Positions 1-4,706 of a stretch of 8,809 nt of DNA are shown here, in pieces; within the stretch, counting starts at the first letter, position 1; every line of letters begins with the position of its first letter. The DNA comes from an uncultured Desulfomonile sp. Its GTDB lineage: Bacteria; Desulfobacterota; Desulfomonilia; Desulfomonilales; Desulfomonilaceae. A model generated the notes under the pieces. The model was not told the DNA's origin, made no database searches, and saw only the letters and a list, made by a program, of their open reading frames with translations. The position numbers were made by a program, and so were the translations under genes. The stretch lies in the NCBI GenBank assembly GCA_903920415.1, contig CAIXMD010000046.1:1-8809 (forward strand). The letters run 5' to 3'.

Positions 1-359
1 GTAGCCGCACTCGACGCGTAGATGAACCGCAGGCTGTCTTTAGCAGCGAAGCGTGTTGCAAGTTTGCGCGAAAATTCGTAGTTGTTTTCCATAAGATAAT
101 CGCCGTCTTTTTCTGTCGTTGAACTGCATGCTCCCATGTGAAAGACCGCCCAAATTCCGTGGTCAAAAATTCCCTGGTCCAGTTTCGTCAGAAATTTGTC
201 CTTGTGCTCGTAATCAAGAAAATGCACATCTGCCAGGTTGTTCCATTTATCGGCTTTTCCGAGGCGATCCACAATGATGATCTTATCTTCCCCGGCCTCA
301 TTCAGAGCCCTGACGATGTTGCTGCCAATAAATCCAGCTCCTCCTGTCACTATGATCAC
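1..359 (-). CDS. hldD: ADP-L-glycero-D-manno-heptose 6-epimerase, N-terminal part (cut by left window edge)
   Basis: HldD (RfaD) is a cytoplasmic NADP-dependent epimerase. It converts ADP-D-glycero- to ADP-L-glycero-beta-D-manno-heptose, the precursor for the inner core of lipopolysaccharide. About 119 codons are visible, and the rest lies beyond position 1. The protein opens with the Rossmann nucleotide-binding motif TGGAGFIGSN (about residues 5-14). The family signature GACSSTTE follows at about 76-83, and the visible part ends in YASSAA (about 114-119), which contains the serine of the short-chain dehydrogenase catalytic triad. The Tyr-x-x-x-Lys pair lies outside the window. The N-terminus closely resembles my memory of the E. 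coli protein. The start is GTG at 359-357, because AGGAGGT lies 6 bases upstream and the Rossmann beta strand begins at the next codon. The gene is transcribed away from the Cys-rich protein gene at 638. Identification is confident; only the missing C-terminus is unseen. Confidence 0.95.
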   Translation of the reverse strand, partial: MIIVTGGAGFIGSNIVRALNEAGEDKIIIVDRLGKADKWNNLADVHFLDYEHKDKFLTKLDQGIFDHGIWAVFHMGACSSTTEKDGDYLMENNYEFSRKLATRFAAKDSLRFIYASSAA

Positions 360-365
360 AAGAAT

Positions 366-372
366 ACCTCCT
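366..372 (-). promoter_or_regulatory. Ribosome binding site fixing the GTG start of hldD
   Basis: On the minus strand this reads AGGAGGT, a full Shine-Dalgarno core, with 6 bases between it and the GTG codon at 359-357. It settles the non-ATG start of hldD. Confidence 0.85.
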
Positions 373-379
373 GTTCAGT

Positions 380-391
380 GTGAGGCCTCAC
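380..391. other. 12-base perfect palindrome GTGAGGCCTCAC in the hldD leader
   Basis: The sequence is its own reverse complement. It sits just upstream of the hldD ribosome binding site, inside the divergent spacer between hldD and the 638 gene. It could be a dimeric-regulator operator or chance. No T-run follows it, so it is not a terminator. Confidence 0.3.
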
Positions 392-488
392 GAGTGCCGC
401 ACAATATATGTCAGTCTACTATCGACAGGAGATTATTTTAACATTACCGAACGAGAATTCGTTACGAAGATTCAGGAGTATTGATTTC

Positions 489-517
489 TTGAAACAGTCA
501 TCGGTTCATTCTTTGAT
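489..517 (+). promoter_or_regulatory. Possible sigma70-type promoter for the Cys-rich protein gene
   Basis: TTGAAA at 489-494 and TTTGAT at 512-517 are separated by 17 bases, five and four matches to the -35 and -10 consensus. Transcription would begin near 524 and leave a leader of about 115 bases. That leader contains a small hairpin: CTACC at 561-565 pairs with GGTAG at 575-579 across a 9-base loop. I matched the leader to no known riboswitch. The rest of the 360-637 spacer holds no gene I can support. Confidence 0.3.
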
Positions 518-637
518 GAAATGCCTCAAAACGTAATTTCTTTGGCAATCTCTGGACAAGCTACCGAAAGTTATGGTAGGAGAATTAAGGCCTTTCATCC
601 CCTTGAAAAGCAAAGACGTTTTATGGAGGGAGAATAG

Positions 638-943
638 ATGAAAAAACTTCTATTAATCATTGCTTTATTGGTATCGCTGGGTGTTGTTGGCACCATGCTC
701 GGGGAATCTGCCTCGGCCCAGTACTTCCGTATTCCTATGGCCACGGTTACCGTCGGCCCTGGTTTCTGTGCCCCTGCTTGTGGTTGGGCTGCGCGTTCCG
801 TGCGGACTTGTGTACCAGTCTGCGCCCCTTACTGCGCACCTGTTTACACCTGTGCGGCGCCCGTCAAGAAAGCTGCAAAAGCCAAAGACACAAAGCCGAA
901 GGTCGAAAAGAAGGAAAAAAAGGACAAGAAAGACAAGAAATAA
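638..943 (+). CDS. Small secreted Cys-rich protein with Lys-rich C-terminal tail, function unknown
   Basis: This 101-residue protein matches no family I recognise. Residues 1-27 form a clear signal peptide: MKK, a hydrophobic core about 4-20, and an ASA site before Gln28. The mature protein of about 74 residues should therefore be outside the cytoplasm. Residues 44-72 carry six cysteines (44, 48, 58, 62, 66, 72). Four of them are followed by Ala-Pro or Val-Pro, giving CAPAC, CVPVC and CAPYC units, which could form disulfides or bind a metal or other ligand. Residues 77-101 are almost all Lys, Asp and Glu, ending in KKDKKDKK. The start is ATG 638, preceded by GGAGGG at 625-630 with 7 bases of spacing. 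It is divergent from hldD and about 240 bases ahead of the DUF202 gene. The well-formed signal peptide and ribosome site make it a real gene, but the function is open. Confidence 0.75.
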   Translation: MKKLLLIIALLVSLGVVGTMLGESASAQYFRIPMATVTVGPGFCAPACGWAARSVRTCVPVCAPYCAPVYTCAAPVKKAAKAKDTKPKVEKKEKKDKKDKK

Positions 944-1086
944 AATTCTCCGGACTCGAGCCCAACTTTGTAGAGGGTTTGTTGGTTGTCGTATCGGGAG
1001 ACTTATTTCAAGGGGATGAAATTAAGGCTTCAGCATGTAGTCGGCACAGGCAGGTCCCACCAAAGATGTCGCAAGCTGGACTCTGG

Positions 1087-1092
1087 AGGAGG
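1087..1092 (+). promoter_or_regulatory. Strong Shine-Dalgarno pointing to an ATT start for the DUF202 gene
   Basis: AGGAGG, within GGAGGAGG at 1085-1092, is followed after 8 bases by ATT at 1101-1103, in frame with the DUF202 gene. The first in-frame ATG (1182) has only GGAG four bases upstream, which is too close to be ideal. The frame is open from 1041 to 1181 but contains no ATG, GTG or TTG. If this site is used, translation begins at AUU, as known for infC. Confidence 0.45.
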
Positions 1093-1181
1093 ACACTTAT
1101 ATTAGCCGGCAAAAAATAGCCTCTAAACCACCGGACATCACTTCTGACGACCGGATTTTTCTGGCCTGGCAACGGAGCCAC

Positions 1182-1547
1182 ATGGCCAATGAGAGGACAT
1201 TTCTCGCTTGGTCTCGGACCAGCATTTCTTTGCTTGCCTTTGGTTTTGTAATCGAACGTTTCGAAATATTCATGAAGCATCTTTTGCAACTTCAGGGAGA
1301 TGTAGCCCACTCGGCCACTTCGACAGGAATGGTTCGTCTCAGTATTCTTTGTTTCGTTTTGGCCGGTATCACGATAGTAGTTTCGGGCTGGCGGTTCCTA
1401 AGGGTTAGAAGACACATCAACAAAGGAGAAGCGGTCTTTTCAGTAATTCCCGATCTCCTTGTCATATTCTCCGTCATTGTCGTCATTATAATGGCGATAA
1501 TTCTGTCTCTTCCAAGACTTGTCGAATTAGGCGAAACGATTATGTGA
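1182..1547 (+). CDS. DUF202 (YidH-type) three-helix inner membrane protein; true start probably upstream
   Basis: The conserved DUF202 signature MANERTFLAWSRTS opens the protein, and three membrane segments follow at about residues 11-30, 50-73 and 86-110. This is the standard DUF202 layout. Function is unknown for the family, whose members are small inner-membrane proteins. The coordinates use the first in-frame ATG, giving 121 residues. However, the frame continues upstream with family-like sequence, DDRIFLAWQRSH, just before that ATG. DUF202 proteins often carry an LA-x-x-R-T block there. A strong AGGAGG at 1087-1092 suggests an ATT start at 1101, which would give 148 residues. An in-frame ATG at 1035 is followed at once by TAG. 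Upstream, 944-1040 contains nothing I can name. The gene lies between two small secreted-protein genes on the same strand. The family is secure; the start is not. Confidence 0.85.
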   Translation: MANERTFLAWSRTSISLLAFGFVIERFEIFMKHLLQLQGDVAHSATSTGMVRLSILCFVLAGITIVVSGWRFLRVRRHINKGEAVFSVIPDLLVIFSVIVVIIMAIILSLPRLVELGETIM

Positions 1548-1612
1548 GAGTTTTGTCTCCCATGTTTAGAATTCCCTCTCTCTTCGGCACCCCAGAAAGA
1601 AACCTAAAACTA

Positions 1613-1641
1613 TTGACAAATCGCTATTAATTGTGTAGAAT
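1613..1641 (+). promoter_or_regulatory. Near-consensus sigma70 promoter for the Ser/Lys-rich protein gene
   Basis: A perfect -35 TTGACA at 1613-1618 and a -10 TAGAAT at 1636-1641 (five of six) are separated by exactly 17 bases. Transcription should start near 1648, about 28 bases before the ATG at 1676. This is the best promoter in the window, and it shows the downstream gene can be expressed independently of DUF202. Confidence 0.75.
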
Positions 1642-1661
1642 TAGGCTACTAATCACAGTCT

Positions 1662-1668
1662 GGAGAGG
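1662..1668 (+). promoter_or_regulatory. Ribosome binding site fixing the ATG at 1676
   Basis: GGAGAGG lies 7 bases before ATG 1676. It selects this start over an in-frame TTG at 1631, which falls before the expected transcription start. Confidence 0.7.
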
Positions 1669-1675
1669 TAAAGTT

Positions 1676-2086
1676 ATGCCAAGATCTTTATTAATGGCTA
1701 TTTTTTTGGTTGTGTGTTGCATTGCTTTTCTAGCCGGTACCTGCGTTGCGGGCTCAAACGCTAATAACGATGCAACAAAAAATTTCAAACAGCCCAACCC
1801 AAAACCTTATGACAGCCTTGCCAATGTTCTTAAGGCCTCGAACCAAAAGAGCGCATCCACGAGTGAGGTGGATTCCAAGAAAAGCGGTTCAAAAAGCAAG
1901 TCTTCCACGTACGCGTCTAAGACCAAGAACAAGAGCCTGACAGGTCAGAAGACTGACAGTTCCAAGAAATCGGGATATAACAAGGCCAAATCCAACAAGT
2001 CTTCGCATTCCAAGTCGAGTTCCAAAAAGAAGTCCACTTCTTCAAAAGCGAAGCCATCTAAAACGTCTGTGTCTTATTCTCGCTAG
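1676..2086 (+). CDS. Secreted Ser/Lys-rich low-complexity protein, function unknown
   Basis: This 136-residue protein has a signal peptide: MPRS, a hydrophobic stretch at about residues 4-20, and likely cleavage after Cys-Val-Ala near residue 25. A short region follows with Asn, Pro and Tyr (FKQPNPKPYDSLANVLKAS). From about residue 57 to the end it is almost entirely Ser, Lys and Thr (KSGSKSKSS, SKSSSKKKSTSSK). The mature protein would be strongly basic, unfolded and outside the cytoplasm, where it might bind anionic polymers such as lipopolysaccharide, peptidoglycan or DNA. That role is inference only. No lipobox is evident, so a lipoprotein is unlikely. ATG 1676 is chosen because the -10 element overlaps the longer TTG start and GGAGAGG sits 7 bases upstream. 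Codon use in the repetitive tail is varied, so it is not a simple short-unit DNA repeat. It has its own promoter, and the ankyrin gene converges from the other side. Confidence 0.7.
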   Translation: MPRSLLMAIFLVVCCIAFLAGTCVAGSNANNDATKNFKQPNPKPYDSLANVLKASNQKSASTSEVDSKKSGSKSKSSTYASKTKNKSLTGQKTDSSKKSGYNKAKSNKSSHSKSSSKKKSTSSKAKPSKTSVSYSR

Positions 2087-2147
2087 GGAACAAGCGTGGA
2101 CCTTTTCCGGTATTGATGCTCAGGCAGGATAGGTGGCTGAACCTGTA

Positions 2148-2194
2148 GGGGCGGCTGTCTCCGAAAAGTAGATATGCTCTTTTGCAGCCCCCCC
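2148..2194 (+). terminator. Interrupted hairpin between converging genes, possible terminator
   Basis: GGGGCGGCTG at 2148-2157 pairs with CAGCCCCCCC at 2185-2194, nine of ten pairs with one C-C mismatch. Inside it, AAAAG at 2164-2168 pairs with CTTTT at 2179-2183. Only a short TTT follows on the plus strand, and no T-run follows on the minus strand. It may end the Ser/Lys-rich gene transcript and possibly the ankyrin gene transcript from the other side. The weak T tract keeps confidence moderate. Confidence 0.4.
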
Positions 2195-2209
2195 TTTATC
2201 CCACTCAGT

Positions 2210-2869
2210 TCATTTTGAGGCACGGGATTTCAGAAGTTTTACCAATTCTTCGTGCCCTCTCGCAGTGGCTAGACTCAATGCGGTGTTACCCTCATTGTCT
2301 TTGGCATTCATGGCCGCTCCTTTAGCCAGAAGGAAATCCACCACCTCTTTGTGGCCCTCGAACGACGCTACGATTAAGGCTGTAGCCCCATTCCTATGCT
2401 CTTTGGCATTTACGTCCGCACCTTTGTCCAAAAGGAGTTTTACCACGTCCGGCCGCCCCTCAAACGCTGCCATGAACAGAGCTGAAACCCCATCCTTGTT
2501 GACCAGGTTGACGTTGGCTCCTTTATCCAGAAGAAGTTTAACCAGCTCGGTATGACCGGCGAATGACGCTCCTATCAATGCAGTATCCCCGTCTTCATTC
2601 TGGGAATTAATGTCAGCCCCTTTCACAAGAAGGAGTTTAACCACATCAATTCCTCCCTCGACAGAAGCCTCCATTAACGCGGTGAAACCGTCCGAATCCT
2701 TGGCATTGACATTTGCCCCTTTTGCAATCATTTCTTCGACCTTCTTAAGATCCCTGGACCGTACCGCATCCAAAAGGCCGTCCTCCAAAGGGCCTCCGAA
2801 AACCTGGACTGTATTGACAAAAATTGAAAAAAATGCCGACAAAATTAGCAGTTTCGCTAGAGCCCTCAT
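2210..2869 (-). CDS. Exported ankyrin-repeat protein
   Basis: The protein has 219 residues. Residues 1-25 resemble a signal peptide (MRALAKLLILSAFFSIFVNT, then VQVFG), so the rest is probably periplasmic. From about residue 27 to 219 there are about six ankyrin repeats of 33 residues. They show the family pattern DGFTALMEASVEG...VVKLLLVKGADIN, repeated as GDTALIGASFAGH, GVSALFMAAFEGR, GATALIVASFEGH and GNTALSLATARGH. Ankyrin repeats bind proteins, and the partner here is not visible. The reading frame runs upstream to about 3106. ATG 2869 is preferred because it starts a signal peptide, has AGGGAGG at 2885-2879 with 9 bases spacing, and avoids about 100 bases of overlap with the muramidase gene. 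It is the last gene of the leftward series, 136 bases after the muramidase gene. Repeat count and partner are uncertain; the family is not. Confidence 0.88.
   Translation of the reverse strand: MRALAKLLILSAFFSIFVNTVQVFGGPLEDGLLDAVRSRDLKKVEEMIAKGANVNAKDSDGFTALMEASVEGGIDVVKLLLVKGADINSQNEDGDTALIGASFAGHTELVKLLLDKGANVNLVNKDGVSALFMAAFEGRPDVVKLLLDKGADVNAKEHRNGATALIVASFEGHKEVVDFLLAKGAAMNAKDNEGNTALSLATARGHEELVKLLKSRASK
2213..2791 (-). repeat. Tandem ankyrin-coding repeats of about 99 bases
   Basis: The DNA shows a recurring segment of the form GCNCCTTT...AAGGAGTTT (plus-strand reading) at about 2316, 2418, 2517, 2616 and 2715. The spacings are 102, 99, 99 and 99 bases, matching the 33-residue ankyrin unit. 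The 102-base interval carries one extra codon, in the unit containing KEHRNGATAL. The copies are diverged, so this is protein-level repetition rather than recent duplication. Confidence 0.7.
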
Positions 2870-2878
2870 GAAGAATGT

Positions 2879-2885
2879 CCTCCCT
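2879..2885 (-). promoter_or_regulatory. Ribosome binding site fixing the ankyrin gene start
   Basis: On the minus strand this reads AGGGAGG, 9 bases before ATG at 2869-2867. It supports the short, signal-peptide-bearing start over the in-frame ATG near 3106. Confidence 0.65.
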
Positions 2886-2929
2886 GACAAATCTCTGCTG
2901 GTGGTCCCTCGGTTAGGGGAAACACCTGT

Positions 2930-2958
2930 CACATACAATTTCTGGAGCCAAGTTTCAA
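2930..2958 (-). promoter_or_regulatory. Possible promoter for the ankyrin gene
   Basis: On the minus strand TTGAAA (2958-2953) and TATGTG (2935-2930) are separated by 17 bases, with transcription expected near 2923. The -10 is weak. Just upstream, CGGATC and GATCCG at 2963-2979 form a 6-pair hairpin with a 5-base loop but no T-run, so it is a poor terminator for the preceding gene. Confidence 0.27.
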
Positions 2959-3005
2959 GCACCGGATCAGACGGATCCGTAAAGAACAGTCGAGCAGACC
3001 CGTTA

Positions 3006-4178
3006 TTATCCTTGGTACAAGAGAAATCGTGCGCGGATAGAGCGAAAATCTTTGAGGTCTTCAAGCCATTCCCTTTCCATGTCCAGCACTGATCGCCCTT
3101 GTTCAATTTCTGCGCGCACCCTCCGGTCCCCCAGGATTATGTCTGCAGGCAGCTTGTCGGAGACGTATTCGTAGGGTGGATTAGACCACTTGAAATCATC
3201 GGGATAAAGCTTGATGATGGCGGAGATCATGGCCAGCGACGCTCGATAAGGCCTGAAAGTATTCCTGTCAATCACGTGAATCTGGAACCCCCGGCACAGG
3301 TGGTCCGCCCACTTGTTGAATGTCGGTCTAAAGTCTACAAACCTGAGAATAGCTCCATCCAAAGCTTGAGGCTCAATCGCAGCAGCTACACGAGCCGGTT
3401 CCAGGTAAGGGGATCCAAAGATCTCGAAGGGCCTGGTGGTACCCCGACCTTCAGACAACCCCGTTCCTTCAAGAATCACTTGGCCCGGATAGACTACCGC
3501 TGTTTCCACAAGAGGCATATTAGGCGAAGGCAGCACCCATGGTAAGCCTGTGTCCTCAAACCACATGTTGCGGTCCCAGCCAACCATCTCGACGACTTCA
3601 AGGCGGGAACCAACTCCAAACGTCTCATTGTAAAATGTCATCAACTCGCCCAGAGTCATCCCATGCCTCATCGGAATAGGGTGAGGCCCAACGAACGAAG
3701 CGTACTCCGGGTCCAGGACATTGCCTTCAACTTCACGTCCATTGATGGGATTGGGCCGGTCCAAAACGACCATGCGTTTGCCGGCATTAGAGCATGCCTC
3801 CATAAGGTGGAGTGCAGTAGTGGCAAACGTGTAGACCCGAGTTCCAACATCCTGTATATCAACCAGGACTGTGTCTACCGACTCGAGCATCTCAACAGAA
3901 GGTTTTCGTGTCTCGGAATAAAGGCTTATTACCGGGAGGCCCAACCAGGGATGGCTCTGGTGGCCTGTCTCGATCATGTTATCCTGCTCGGTGCCCCCGA
4001 ATCCGTGCTGGGGTCCGAAAAGAGTCGAGAGCCTTCCAGGGAACAAGGCGTTCATAAGTTCGGCAGCATCCCGAAAACCGGTATTTACAGAGGCCTGGTT
4101 GTAAAGGAGCCCAAGGCGCCCTTTTCCTGAAAGAATGTCCGGTTCACGTAGGACTCTTTCAAGGCCGGTTACCACCAT
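3006..4178 (-). CDS. DUF1343 / NamZ-type exo-beta-N-acetylmuramidase (GH171), without signal peptide
   Basis: DUF1343 proteins include NamZ of Bacillus subtilis, an exo-enzyme that removes MurNAc from peptidoglycan fragments for recycling. The 390 residues run through the family landmarks in order: GLLYNQASVN (23-32), FGPQHGFGG (54-62), VDIQDVGTRVYTF (106-118), VVLDRPNPINGREVEG (137-152), PIPMRHGMTLGE (168-179), GLPWVLPSPNMP (211-222), YPGQVILEGTGLSEGRGT (230-247) and RPFEIFGSPY (249-258). Length is normal for the core. There is no signal peptide, unlike the secreted NamZ, so a cytoplasmic role in cell-wall recycling is the simplest reading. Many family members have PEHG where this one has PQHG (56-59). 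ATG 4178 is the first usable start. Its ribosome site is weak, and no ATG, GTG or TTG occurs in frame between it and the upstream gene's stop, 70 bases away. Substrate is inferred from the family. Confidence 0.88.
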   Translation of the reverse strand: MVVTGLERVLREPDILSGKGRLGLLYNQASVNTGFRDAAELMNALFPGRLSTLFGPQHGFGGTEQDNMIETGHQSHPWLGLPVISLYSETRKPSVEMLESVDTVLVDIQDVGTRVYTFATTALHLMEACSNAGKRMVVLDRPNPINGREVEGNVLDPEYASFVGPHPIPMRHGMTLGELMTFYNETFGVGSRLEVVEMVGWDRNMWFEDTGLPWVLPSPNMPLVETAVVYPGQVILEGTGLSEGRGTTRPFEIFGSPYLEPARVAAAIEPQALDGAILRFVDFRPTFNKWADHLCRGFQIHVIDRNTFRPYRASLAMISAIIKLYPDDFKWSNPPYEYVSDKLPADIILGDRRVRAEIEQGRSVLDMEREWLEDLKDFRSIRARFLLYQG

Positions 4179-4248
4179 AACCGACTTGCCATTCTCTGTA
4201 ACAACTCCGGGCCTGTAATTTGTGTCGGAAGTGAATTCGTGTGAAGGA

Positions 4249-4671
4249 CTATTCCCACCGGCCTCCCTTTCCTTTGCGGAGATCCACGGAATCCCCCCAT
4301 CTCGTTACTATGACAGTCTTCTCACCACCCCCTCCGGCCACGACAGAACTCGCTACCCATGATGCTATACTAATAATAATTGAGGCAAAAAACGCTGACC
4401 AGAAGCCGGCAACATGCACACCGACATCCAAGCTTGCAACCAACCAGAACAACAGGGCATTGATCACTAGAATAAAGAAACCCAGGCTAACTATGGTGAG
4501 CGGCAAGGTCAAAATGATCAGCAGTGGCCGGACAAAAGCGTTGAGGATTCCCAGGATCGCGGCTGCCAGAAGAGCAGCCGCCGTGTCATTAACCGTAACT
4601 CCGGAAACTATTTTGGGAACGATGAGTACGGCCAAGGCTATCAAGATCCAGCGTATCAATATTCCAGGCAT
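4249..4671 (-). CDS. Holin-like / YvlD-type small membrane protein (PF04020)
   Basis: This 140-residue protein is nearly all membrane segments: about residues 5-24, 29-47, 50-80 (probably two passes) and 89-113. A short hydrophilic tail follows with KTVIVTRWGDS and a Lys/Gly/Arg-rich end. The core LNAFVRPLLIILTLPLTIVS (43-62), followed by GFFILVINALLFWL, is characteristic of PF04020. That family is named for a resemblance to phage holins but consists mostly of chromosomal proteins of unknown function. The start is ATG 4671 with GGGAG about 9 bases upstream. It sits 35 bases after the slipin gene and 70 before the muramidase gene on the same strand, so co-transcription is likely. No phage genes are nearby. 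The gene name yvlD is not used because orthology cannot be shown from sequence alone. Confidence 0.85.
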   Translation of the reverse strand: MPGILIRWILIALAVLIVPKIVSGVTVNDTAAALLAAAILGILNAFVRPLLIILTLPLTIVSLGFFILVINALLFWLVASLDVGVHVAGFWSAFFASIIISIASWVASSVVAGGGGEKTVIVTRWGDSVDLRKGKGGRWE

Positions 4672-4706
4672 CTTGAATTACTCCCTTTGCAGTCGTGCAA
4701 GTGCAT

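Noticed and set aside
138..441. Two overlapping plus-strand open frames opposite hldD
   Set aside because: hldD on the minus strand is unmistakable and has a strong ribosome site; the plus-strand frames have none.
561..579. Riboswitch in the leader of the Cys-rich gene
   Set aside because: Only a single 5-pair stem is present; I could not find the conserved cores of the cyclic-di-GMP or other riboswitches I know.
660..1119. Alternative frames over and after the Cys-rich gene (119 and 113 residues)
   Set aside because: They lack ribosome sites and signal peptides, overlap a gene with both, and are Arg/Lys-rich in the manner of out-of-frame translation.
2963..2979. Terminator after the muramidase gene
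   Set aside because: The 6-pair stem CGGATC/GATCCG is not followed by a T-run in either direction.
2210..3106. Longer 298-residue reading of the ankyrin gene
   Set aside because: The extra 79 residues overlap the end of the muramidase gene, have no ankyrin or signal features, and bury an otherwise well-formed signal peptide and ribosome site at 2869.
3099..4130. Two plus-strand open frames (148 and 155 residues)
   Set aside because: Both lie opposite the DUF1343 gene, which has continuous family motifs across this interval.
4249..4671. Prophage remnant because of a holin-like protein
   Set aside because: PF04020 members are mostly chromosomal, and no integrase, portal, terminase, tail or attachment repeat is present.
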